A DNA stretch of 12,223 nt from Clostridia bacterium (GTDB lineage Bacteria > Bacillota > Clostridia > DUPQ01), in the NCBI GenBank assembly GCA_028690885.1, contig JAQVAJ010000016.1, positions 1 through 12,223 on the forward strand. The letters are read 5' to 3'. A model generated the notes under the pieces. The model was not told the origin of the DNA. It made no database searches and saw only the letters and a program-made list of their open reading frames with translations. How positions within the stretch are numbered: the first letter of the stretch is position 1; each line of letters starts with the position of its first letter. The position numbers were made by a program, and so were the translations under genes. This document shows positions 6,309 through 12,223 of this stretch, piece by piece.

Positions 6309-7879
6309 TAAGCATTAAAAATATGGGTTTTACATATGATAACTACATACAAGGCAAAACCAGAAAGAAGGTTGCTTTAAAAGGCATAAATCTGGATATA
6401 TATGAAGGAGAGATATTGCTCATTATGGGACCTTCAGGCTGTGGGAAAACTACTTTGCTGAGAAATCTAAAGAAAGAAGCAGCACCTTATGGAAATCTTA
6501 GCGGTAAAATAGAAAGCTTAGTTGATAGCAGTAAAATATCCATTGTATTTTCCAATCCGGAAACACAGCTGGTCACTACTTCCGTTTTAAGCGATCTTGC
6601 TTTATCTATGGAGAACCTGTCATATGATGCATATACACAAAAGAAGAGAATGAGCGAGACAGTTAGTTACTTTGGCATTGAGGATCTTCTTCATAGGCAT
6701 CCTGACACCCTTTCTGGCGGGCAGAAGCAGATAATATCATTGTGTTCACAGCTTATGGTACATCCTGAGATTTTACTGCTTGATGAACCTGTAAGCCAGC
6801 TGGATCCAATATCGGCTCTGGAGTTTACAGATACCCTGAGAAGACTTAATGAAGAACTTGGTATTACCATAGTTATGACAGAACACAGGCCTGATGATGT
6901 AATATCATTAGCTCACAGACTTGTATATATGGAACAAGCAGAGGTAGTTTATCAGGATGATACGCGTAATACGCTTAAAGACTTGTGGTTAAGCCATGAA
7001 GTAAAAAGAAAAGATTTTCTTCCTGTTGTTTCAAAGTGTTCGTTATTTCTTGATGAAAAAAGACCAACATGCATTACTCCAAAAGAGTTGAAATTAATGG
7101 CTAAAAGCCTGGATTTGCCCACTAAACAGATACAAAAAAGACATGATGATTTTATAAATGCTGAAAAAGTAGTTAAGATAAGAGAACTGTTTTTTGCATA
7201 TGACAGAGAAAGATATGCTCTTAGAAATCTCAACCTTGATATATCAAAAAATGAATTTTTGTGTATTATGGGCAGTAATGGCTCAGGAAAATCCACTCTT
7301 TTGAAAATAATATCCGGTATATTGAAGCCTCATATCGGGAAAGCGAAAGCTTATTATAAACAGATACAGTATATGCCCCAGGATTTAAATTCCTTTTTTA
7401 CAGAAGATACCGTACACGAGCAGATGGCATTTTCAGAAATGGATGAATCTTATTATATTTCATTAACCAAACAGCTTAATTTAGAAGAACTTTTACACAA
7501 ACATCCTTATGACCTTTCTGCAGGAGAGCAGCAAAAAGCTGTGCTGGCATGTATGCTTTTAAAGAAACCAGATTTAATCATACTTGATGAACCGACAAAA
7601 AGCATGGACCCTTCACTAAAAAGGACTATATCGGGATTATTGAAAACCTCCGAAGCGACTGTAGTCTGCGCTACACATGATCTGGAGTTTGCAGCCAGTT
7701 ATGCAACACGATGTGTAATGCTTTTTAATGGAGAGATAGCATATTCTATGGATGCAAAGAGTTTCTTTAAGGAAAACAGATATTATACTACATCAGTAAA
7801 CAGATCTTTTGGTCAGATAGATTCTAATCTTGTTTTGTTTGAAGACATCGAAAATGCTTATGGAGGAAAAGGTGAATAG
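6290..7879 (+). CDS. Fused double ATPase of an ECF transporter (EcfA-EcfA')
   Basis: Two ABC ATPase domains lie in one 529-residue chain, powering import through the ECF transporter. Domain 1 has Walker A GPSGCGKTT (47-55), the ECF-typical Q-loop SNPETQ (88-93), signature LSGGQKQ (141-147), Walker B ILLLDEP (161-167) and switch His199. Domain 2 has Walker A GSNGSGKST (328-336), Q-loop MPQD (Gln364), signature LSAGEQQ (409-415), Walker B LIILDEP (429-435) and switch His463. Both sites therefore look catalytically intact. I chose ATG 6290, which has AGAGAGG (6271-6277) 12 nt upstream. The in-frame ATG at 6278 directly abuts that ribosome binding site and adds only four residues. The gene overlaps ecfT upstream and the S-component gene downstream. 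Fused EcfA pairs occur in other dedicated ECF vitamin transporters. Confidence 0.93.
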   Translation: MASKALISIKNMGFTYDNYIQGKTRKKVALKGINLDIYEGEILLIMGPSGCGKTTLLRNLKKEAAPYGNLSGKIESLVDSSKISIVFSNPETQLVTTSVLSDLALSMENLSYDAYTQKKRMSETVSYFGIEDLLHRHPDTLSGGQKQIISLCSQLMVHPEILLLDEPVSQLDPISALEFTDTLRRLNEELGITIVMTEHRPDDVISLAHRLVYMEQAEVVYQDDTRNTLKDLWLSHEVKRKDFLPVVSKCSLFLDEKRPTCITPKELKLMAKSLDLPTKQIQKRHDDFINAEKVVKIRELFFAYDRERYALRNLNLDISKNEFLCIMGSNGSGKSTLLKIISGILKPHIGKAKAYYKQIQYMPQDLNSFFTEDTVHEQMAFSEMDESYYISLTKQLNLEELLHKHPYDLSAGEQQKAVLACMLLKKPDLIILDEPTKSMDPSLKRTISGLLKTSEATVVCATHDLEFAASYATRCVMLFNGEIAYSMDAKSFFKENRYYTTSVNRSFGQIDSNLVLFEDIENAYGGKGE

Positions 7880-8558
7880 AAAGATATACCTTTTTATAGC
7901 TTCATTCATATTGATTGTTATAGCTGTCATAGTATCAGCTAAAAGCATGGCTGCTGCATTGATACTGGCTGTAACAGGTGTGCTTATAATCGGATTTAGT
8001 ATGTTTGAAAGAAGCAAGGTTACAGCGGAAAGAATGGTTCTTTTATCAATAATAACGGCAGTTTCTTCAGCGGGGCGTATGCTTTTTGCTGCTGTACCAA
8101 GCATAAACCCTTCTTCATTTATAGTTATCATGTCTGCTATGGTATTCGGTCCTTCATTTGGATTTATGACTGGAGCTCTCACTGCTCTTGTTTCCAACAT
8201 GATATTAGGACATGGCCCATGGACTTTATGGCAGATGCTACTTTGGGGACTTATGGGTTTCTTGGCAGGAATGTTTTCTAAATCTTTTGAAAAACATATC
8301 TGGATAAGATTAGCCTATGGTTTTATATGGGGTTTCATATTCGGTTGGGGAATGAATCTTTTTTATGTAGTTTCAGGGTATATAACAGAAACAGGATTCA
8401 AGGCTTTTTTAATAGCCAGCGCTGCATCTTTTGTCTTTGACTTAATGCATGCTATAGGTAATCTTCTTCTTATTCTATTGCTTGGAAACCGATTTATTAA
8501 AATATTCAACAGAACAGCTCTTAAATACGGTCTTAAAGACCCTCAAGGAGGATCTTGA
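7872..8558 (+). CDS. ECF transporter S component, probable cobalamin-specific (CblT-like)
   Basis: This is the substrate-binding membrane subunit of the ECF transporter. The 228 residues are almost all membrane-embedded (segments near 5-22, 27-44, 53-75, 82-110, 120-136, 146-168, 177-205). The motif GHGPWTLWQMLLWGLMGFLAG (113-133) and the earlier NPSSFIVIMSAMVFGPSFGF (79-98) are typical of the ECF S proteins that I associate with CblT-type cobalamin transporters. The GTG start at 7872 is preferred because GGAGG (7862-7866) lies 5 nt upstream. Upstream in-frame TTG 7830, ATG 7854 and ATG 7860 lack a comparable site. It overlaps the ATPase gene by 8 nt and closes the riboswitch operon. Substrate specificity is inferred from the riboswitch, the neighbours and a family resemblance that I could not test by search. 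Confidence 0.8.
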   Translation: MNRKIYLFIASFILIVIAVIVSAKSMAAALILAVTGVLIIGFSMFERSKVTAERMVLLSIITAVSSAGRMLFAAVPSINPSSFIVIMSAMVFGPSFGFMTGALTALVSNMILGHGPWTLWQMLLWGLMGFLAGMFSKSFEKHIWIRLAYGFIWGFIFGWGMNLFYVVSGYITETGFKAFLIASAASFVFDLMHAIGNLLLILLLGNRFIKIFNRTALKYGLKDPQGGS

Positions 8559-8624
8559 AGTATTCCTTTTAAAAAATAGTAAAATTAAGGGTAATATATC
8601 GTACAATGACATATTAATACATAC

Positions 8625-8653
8625 TTTACAAACATATGTTCGTATTATACAAT
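8625..8653 (+). promoter_or_regulatory. Promoter of the dinB cassette
   Basis: A -35 TTTACA (8625-8630) is separated by exactly 17 bp from a -10 TACAAT (8648-8653). Each matches the sigma-A consensus at five of six positions. The LexA-like box lies between and partly over these elements, so a bound repressor would block RNA polymerase. The first start codon is 23 nt after the -10. Confidence 0.75.
8629..8642. promoter_or_regulatory. LexA (SOS) operator
   Basis: CAAACATATGTTCG matches the Bacillus/Firmicute LexA box CGAACRNRYGTTYG at every defined position except the second (A for G). It is a near-perfect inverted repeat centred in the promoter spacer upstream of a Y-family polymerase gene, a classic SOS-regulated target. 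LexA binding itself is inferred. Confidence 0.82.
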
Positions 8654-8676
8654 ATACCTGACGATGAAGGGGTATT

Positions 8677-9933
8677 ATGGAAAGTATAATATTACATGCT
8701 GACTTGAATAGTTTTTATGCTTCGGTAGAGTGTCTTTATAATCCTGCTATAAGGAATCTTCCTGTTGCGGTGTGCGGAAGTGTAGAGAACAGACACGGAA
8801 TTGTTCTTGCCAAAAATCAGCCGGCAAAGATGGTGGGAATAAAGACAGGAGAAGCGATATGGCAGGCAAAGCTTAAGGCTGCCAATCTTTTAGTCGTTCC
8901 TCCTCATTATGACAGATATCTCAGATTCGGTAATCTCGCCAGAAAAATCTACGGCACCTACTCGCAAAGAGTAGAACCTTTTGGCATGGATGAGGCATGG
9001 ATAGATATATCCTTTCCAGGCAGAAGCATTAGTGATGGTTATGAGATAGCTAATCAGATAAGAGAAAGAATTAAATTTGAATTAGGGATAACTGTATCCA
9101 TAGGGGTAAGCTTCAACAAGATATTTGCCAAACTTGGATCGGACATGAAAAAACCTGATGCCGTTACAGTTATATCAAGGGAAAACTACAAAGAAAAAGT
9201 ATGGCCTTTAGATGTAGGGGAGCTTTTGTATGTAGGAAGAGCTACAAAAAGAAAACTCAGAAACTGGAATATAAATACTATAGGGGATTTAGCTCAGGCT
9301 GATGCTCTTTTTATACGTAATAAACTTGGCAAATGCGGTACTATCTTAAAGGATTACGCTTTGGGTAATGACTATTCCCAAGTGGAGAATACAGAGCATG
9401 AGACAATAATAAAGTCCATAGGAAACAGCACGACGCCACCAAAGGATTTGTGTTCTTTGGAGGACATACGTATCACTTCTTTTGTTTTGTCTGAAAGTGT
9501 AGCCAGAAGATTAAGAGAGCATGGCCTAAAAGGAAAAACAGTACAGATATATATGCGAGACTGCGATTTGGAAGGTTTTGAACGTCAGGGCCAGTTAAAA
9601 GACTATACCAACATATCAACTGAAATAGCACATAAAGCTATTAGTCTTGTTGAGGCTAACTGGTTTTTCAATAAACCCATAAGAAGCTTCGGAGTGAGGG
9701 TAAGCGACCTTACATCTTCCAAAGGGCCAATACAGATATCTATATTTAAAGAGGAAAACAAGCGGTTCAAGGTAATGGATTTGGAATATTCCATAGATAC
9801 AATAAGAAAAAGGTACGGACCATATGCTATACAAAGAGCAGCGCTAATGCAAACCAGACAGTTCGGAGATCTTTCTGATAATACGGAAGCTCTGATGAGG
9901 GAAGTATCATTTAATACAGGAGAAGCCAGATGA
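8677..9933 (+). CDS. dinB: Y-family DNA polymerase (DNA polymerase IV / DinB-type)
   Basis: A translesion DNA polymerase of 418 residues. The palm motif ADLNSFYASVE (8-18) supplies metal ligand Asp9 and an aromatic steric gate, Tyr14. FGMDEAWID (102-110) supplies the catalytic Asp105-Glu106 pair. GVSFNKIFAKLGSDMKKPDA (143-162) is the usual Y-family fingerprint. Helix-hairpin-helix-like residues lie at 180-208. A little-finger domain occupies about 245-350. QISIF (353-357) fits a sliding-clamp-binding motif, here followed by a family-typical tail with IRKRYGPYAIQRAAL rather than lying at the very C-terminus. The start has AAGGGG 4 nt upstream. A LexA-like box in its promoter indicates DNA-damage induction. 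Its stop overlaps the next gene as ATGA, so the genes downstream are probably co-expressed. Confidence 0.95.
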   Translation: MESIILHADLNSFYASVECLYNPAIRNLPVAVCGSVENRHGIVLAKNQPAKMVGIKTGEAIWQAKLKAANLLVVPPHYDRYLRFGNLARKIYGTYSQRVEPFGMDEAWIDISFPGRSISDGYEIANQIRERIKFELGITVSIGVSFNKIFAKLGSDMKKPDAVTVISRENYKEKVWPLDVGELLYVGRATKRKLRNWNINTIGDLAQADALFIRNKLGKCGTILKDYALGNDYSQVENTEHETIIKSIGNSTTPPKDLCSLEDIRITSFVLSESVARRLREHGLKGKTVQIYMRDCDLEGFERQGQLKDYTNISTEIAHKAISLVEANWFFNKPIRSFGVRVSDLTSSKGPIQISIFKEENKRFKVMDLEYSIDTIRKRYGPYAIQRAALMQTRQFGDLSDNTEALMREVSFNTGEAR

Positions 9934-10199
9934 CGGAAGATAAAAGAATAAAGGAATACGTTAACGTTACAGTTAAATTTAAAAAAGATGGAAGCATGAT
10001 TCCTGTTAGTATAGAGTGGGAGAACGGGAAAGTATATACTGTAGACAGGATATTGGATGTGCGAAATGCAGCCAGTCTAAAAGCAGGGGGTTGCGGAATG
10101 AGGTACTTATGTAAGATAATGGGTACACAGACATATATATTTTTTGAAGAGGACAAGTGGTTTGTGGAAAGGAAAGCGCAATGTGTGGAAGATTTTTAG
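9930..10199 (+). CDS. Small conserved-looking protein of a dinB operon, function unknown
   Basis: An 89-residue protein that I do not recognise with certainty. It is predicted to be mostly beta strand, with no signal peptide or membrane segment. Visible features are VTVKFKKDGSMIPVSIEW (13-30), then KVYTVDRILDVRNA and a Gly-rich turn (AGGCGMRY), then YIFFEEDKWFVER. This is a small barrel-like layout that recalls short proteins encoded next to dinB in other bacteria. It starts on the ATGA overlap with dinB, with AGGAG (9918-9922) 7 nt upstream, and overlaps the SRAP gene by 19 nt. The tight packing indicates that it is a real gene and belongs to the SOS cassette. A polymerase- or DNA-binding accessory role is only a guess. 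Confidence 0.75.
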   Translation: MTEDKRIKEYVNVTVKFKKDGSMIPVSIEWENGKVYTVDRILDVRNAASLKAGGCGMRYLCKIMGTQTYIFFEEDKWFVERKAQCVEDF

Positions 10200-10630
10200 A
10201 TTTAGAAGCAAGAGAGATTTTCCCATCGGACCTTGTTGAGGTAGAGACCATTCAGGGAACCATGGACAAGATATGGGGTGTAGTTAACAAATACAGCAAT
10301 AAGACTATGATTAATGCAAGAGGCGAGACGGTAAATGAGCTTGCTATGTTCAAATATATGAAACCGTGTGTTATTCCTGCTATTGGTTATTTCGAGTGGG
10401 ATAAGGATAAGAAAAAATATCTTTTTACTAAAAAAAATCAAACTGTAATACATATGGCAGGTGTATACATAGATGACAGATTTGTTATTATAACTAAGGA
10501 TGCTTATGAACAATTTGCTCCTATCCATCATAGGATGCCGTATATATTATCTGCTGTTGATATACAGATTTGGTTTGATGAAAAAAAACTGTGTCACAGG
10601 GACGAGGAATTGGTTTACAAAATAGCTTAG
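10181..10630 (+). CDS. Compact SRAP-domain protein (SOS response-associated peptidase / HMCES-YedK type)
   Basis: SRAP proteins crosslink to abasic sites in single-stranded DNA through Cys2 and so shield them. The 149-residue product begins MCGRF, so Cys2 is exposed after Met removal. The other conserved residues are visible: Asn45 in INARGETV, Glu72 in IPAIGYFEW and His116 in HHRMP. I placed the start at ATG 10181 because Cys2 must be N-terminal and AAAGGA (10168-10173) lies 7 nt upstream. A GTG at 10157 would bury the cysteine. At 149 residues it is clearly shorter than the usual roughly 200-230. The segment between MCGRF and the WG motif is compressed, with IFPSD apparently standing for the usual NIAPTQ. 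All catalytic positions remain, so I read it as functional. It sits in the LexA-controlled cassette after dinB. Confidence 0.9.
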   Translation: MCGRFLDLEAREIFPSDLVEVETIQGTMDKIWGVVNKYSNKTMINARGETVNELAMFKYMKPCVIPAIGYFEWDKDKKKYLFTKKNQTVIHMAGVYIDDRFVIITKDAYEQFAPIHHRMPYILSAVDIQIWFDEKKLCHRDEELVYKIA

Positions 10631-10642
10631 GGGGAAAAGAAA

Positions 10643-11626
10643 ATGGCTAAATCAGCTGAACAGAAAGCTAAAATACTGCATATATATAAGATGCTGTATG
10701 AAAGAACAGATGAAGAGCATACGATAACTATAAATGAGATTATACAGTCATTATCATCACTTGGTATAAATGCAGAAAGAAAAAGCATATATGATGATAT
10801 AAGGGTGTTAAGAGAATTAGGATTCGATATAATCGGAGTCAAGTCCAAAAACTACAGCTATTATCTTGGTTCAAGGGAGTTCCAGATACCTGAGTTAAAG
10901 CTTGTAATTGATGCAGTGGTGTCAGCACGATTTCTCACATCTAAAAAAACAAAAGAACTGATAGACGGATTATGTAATCTTGTATCCAAATATCAAAAAA
11001 AAGAGTTAATTCAAAATACAGGTATATATAGTAAAGCTAAGAGTCAGAATGAGCATGTATACTATAATATAGACAGTATAAATGAAGCTATATCAAAAAA
11101 CGCAAGAATTAAATTCAGTTATTTTGATTATGATATAAACAAAGAAAAGGTTTACAGAGGAGTAAAAGGCAAATACAAGGTTTCTCCTTATGCGCTGATA
11201 TGGGAAGATGACTGTTATTACCTTGTCTGTTATTATGAAAGATATAATATTACTCAGTTCAAGGTAGACAAGATGGAATCAATAGAGATATTAAGAGAAA
11301 AGATAGATATGGAAAAAAGAGAAAAGTTTGACCTTTCAGCTTACACAAAACCCATGTTCAATATGTTTAAAGGAGATCCTGTAAAAGCTGAAATCATATT
11401 TGACATGTCTCTATTAAATGTTGTTTTTGACCGGTTCGGTCTGGATATTACAGTACAGCCTTTAACTAAAAATAAATTTAAAGCGTTTTTAAATGTATCA
11501 ATTAGTCCGACCTTCATTTCCTGGTTATTTACTTTCAAAGATAAGGCTGAGGTAATTGCTCCTCAAAGCCTTGTAGATGAGATTAAGAATACAATAGACA
11601 AATTGTCTAAAACATATTCTTGCTAA
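10643..11626 (+). CDS. WYL-domain transcriptional regulator with N-terminal helix-turn-helix
   Basis: The 327 residues begin with a winged helix-turn-helix (about 5-70), with TINEIIQSLSS followed by a recognition helix around RKSIYDDIRVLRELGF. This is the DeoR-like arrangement of WYL regulators. The middle (about 140-215) is a WYL domain: INEAISKNARIKFSYFDY, then a basic GVKGKYKVSPYALIWEDDCYYLVCY and QFKVDKMESIEIL. The eponymous Trp-Tyr-Leu is CYYL here. A C-terminal extension (about 240-320) matches the usual WCX-type tail. The gene starts 12 nt after the SRAP stop, with GGGGG (10630-10634) 8 nt before the ATG, so it is probably the last gene of the SOS cassette. WYL proteins such as PafB/PafC and DriD respond to DNA damage or single-stranded DNA. 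A similar role is plausible but not shown. Confidence 0.88.
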   Translation: MAKSAEQKAKILHIYKMLYERTDEEHTITINEIIQSLSSLGINAERKSIYDDIRVLRELGFDIIGVKSKNYSYYLGSREFQIPELKLVIDAVVSARFLTSKKTKELIDGLCNLVSKYQKKELIQNTGIYSKAKSQNEHVYYNIDSINEAISKNARIKFSYFDYDINKEKVYRGVKGKYKVSPYALIWEDDCYYLVCYYERYNITQFKVDKMESIEILREKIDMEKREKFDLSAYTKPMFNMFKGDPVKAEIIFDMSLLNVVFDRFGLDITVQPLTKNKFKAFLNVSISPTFISWLFTFKDKAEVIAPQSLVDEIKNTIDKLSKTYSC

Positions 11627-11639
11627 AATAGCTTTAAAA

Positions 11640-11678
11640 AACTGCCTGCCAGTTATTGTTGAATACTGACAGGCAGTT
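11640..11678 (-). terminator. Hairpin terminator between convergent genes (strongest for the minus strand)
   Basis: The arms AACTGCCTGCCAGT (11640-11653) and ACTGACAGGCAGTT (11665-11678) pair at 13 of 14 positions around an 11-nt loop. On the plus strand an A-run (11636-11641) precedes the stem. Read on the minus strand this becomes a T-tract after the hairpin, making a good intrinsic terminator for the SPFH gene. On the plus strand only ATGTTTAG follows, so it is at best a weak terminator for the WYL gene. Confidence 0.8.
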
Positions 11679-11710
11679 ATGTTTAGTTAGCGCAAGTTTA
11701 ATGCTGAGTA

Positions 11711-12223
11711 TTAATCAACTTCCCTTATATCTGTTATTACAGATCCGCCATTTACTATTACCCATCCCCACTTCAAACGGGCTTCCATTTCCATTTTCTC
11801 TAATAGTTCCGGAGTTATGGATTCTGATATGATTCTATTTGCTTCTGCTTCAGCATGAGCTTCAATAAGTTTAATCTCTGCCTGGATTGATGCTTTTTCC
11901 TTGTCTGCAGAAGCCTCAATAACTCTTTGCTGTGCCTCTATCTGAACACGTAAGCGTTCCTGCTCAGCAGTCTCGACACGTTTCTTAGCTATAGCTTCAT
12001 CCTGAATTGCTTTTTCGATTTCCTCACCTGCATCAGTATCAGAAAAGTTAATTGCCACAAATTGAATACCATTGATTGCAAAACGTTTAGTCAGTTCCTC
12101 TTCAATTCCCATGTATAAATCATTTCTTTCAGAACCTAACAGTTCAATAATGTTGTACTGGGTTGAGATAGCTTCAATACTTCTTTGAACAGTCGGTGAA
12201 ACGAGGCTTGTTGCTACATTCTG
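11711..12223 (-). CDS. SPFH/Band 7 (prohibitin/flotillin-like) protein, C-terminal part; 5' end outside window
   Basis: The frame is open to the window edge with no stop, so the first visible Met codon at 12112 is internal. The visible 171 residues start QNVATSLVSPTVQRSIEAIS and run through YMGIEEELTKRFAINGIQFVAINFSDTD, the end of an SPFH domain. A long charged helix rich in Ala, Glu, Gln and Lys follows (EEIEKAIQDEAIAKKRVETA onward), typical of the coiled coil that drives SPFH oligomerisation. The tail is TPELLEKMEMEARLKWGWVIVNGG. Such proteins form large membrane-associated rings. The membrane anchor would lie in the missing N-terminal part. The gene converges on the WYL regulator, with a hairpin terminator between them, and is a separate transcription unit. 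Its specific role here cannot be read. Confidence 0.88.
   Translation of the reverse strand, partial: QNVATSLVSPTVQRSIEAISTQYNIIELLGSERNDLYMGIEEELTKRFAINGIQFVAINFSDTDAGEEIEKAIQDEAIAKKRVETAEQERLRVQIEAQQRVIEASADKEKASIQAEIKLIEAHAEAEANRIISESITPELLEKMEMEARLKWGWVIVNGGSVITDIREVD

Noticed and set aside
7830..7871. Upstream starts for the S component (TTG 7830, ATG 7854, ATG 7860)
   Set aside because: None has a good ribosome binding site, and they would lengthen the overlap with the ATPase gene, whereas GTG 7872 has GGAGG at 5-nt spacing.
7793..8200. Minus-strand open frame opposite the S component, and similar frames opposite the ATPase, dinB, SRAP and WYL genes
   Set aside because: They lie antisense within well-supported genes, have no ribosome binding sites or recognisable domains, and are explained as shadows of the coding strand.
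8529..8541. GGTCT-TAA-AGACC palindrome and a nearby CCTC-AAG-GAGG mini-hairpin at the end of the S-component gene, considered as the operon terminator
   Set aside because: The stems are only 4-5 bp, lie within the coding sequence and lack a following T-tract. I see no convincing terminator in 8559-8624, so the 3' end of the operon transcript is unresolved.
10157..10180. GTG 10157 as the start of the SRAP protein
   Set aside because: It would place eight residues before the Met-Cys and so block the required N-terminal Cys2. ATG 10181 has its own ribosome binding site.
11711..12112. ATG at 12112 (minus strand) as the start of a complete 133-residue protein
   Set aside because: The reading frame continues with SPFH-like sequence to the window edge without a stop, so that Met is internal and the gene is partial.

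Overview
The window looks like chromosome of a low-GC Gram-positive bacterium, most likely a Clostridia-type Firmicute. The evidence is AT-rich codon use, strong GGAGG-type ribosome binding sites, surface proteins with S-layer homology (SLH) repeats, a lipobox lipoprotein, an ECF-type vitamin transporter, and a Bacillus/Clostridium-type LexA box. I see no transposase, tRNA, rRNA or CRISPR array.

Region 1 (1-1488) holds the 3' part of an esterase gene with an intact Ser-Asp-His triad and an unrecognised polytopic membrane protein. Region 2 (about 1480-8558) is the centrepiece. A canonical adenosylcobalamin riboswitch (1524-1690) is followed by a terminator, and then by six tightly stacked same-strand genes, most of which overlap. 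In order they encode: a secreted protein with two DUF4430 (transcobalamin beta-domain-like) units and SLH repeats; a secreted alpha/alpha-toroid protein resembling the transcobalamin/intrinsic-factor alpha domain, also with SLH repeats; a DUF4430 lipoprotein; and an ECF transporter made of EcfT, a fused double EcfA ATPase and an S component. The simplest reading is a cobalamin scavenging system. The two domain types that form animal intrinsic factor and transcobalamin are encoded here on separate surface proteins that feed an ECF importer. Cobalamin as the substrate rests mainly on the riboswitch and on the domain types.

Region 3 (about 8625-11626) is a probable SOS cassette. A LexA-like box sits inside a good promoter. 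It is followed by a Y-family DNA polymerase (DinB type), an unrecognised 89-residue protein, a compact SRAP/HMCES-type abasic-site-crosslinking protein and a WYL-domain regulator, with overlaps or very short gaps between them. Region 4 (11640-12223) holds a hairpin terminator and, on the minus strand, the C-terminal part of an SPFH/Band-7 (prohibitin/flotillin-like) protein that runs off the window.

Several start codons were reassigned from reading-frame context and ribosome binding sites. These are the lipoprotein (ATG 5014), the ATPase (ATG 6290), the S component (GTG 7872) and the SRAP protein (ATG 10181). The esterase and the SPFH genes are partial at the window edges.
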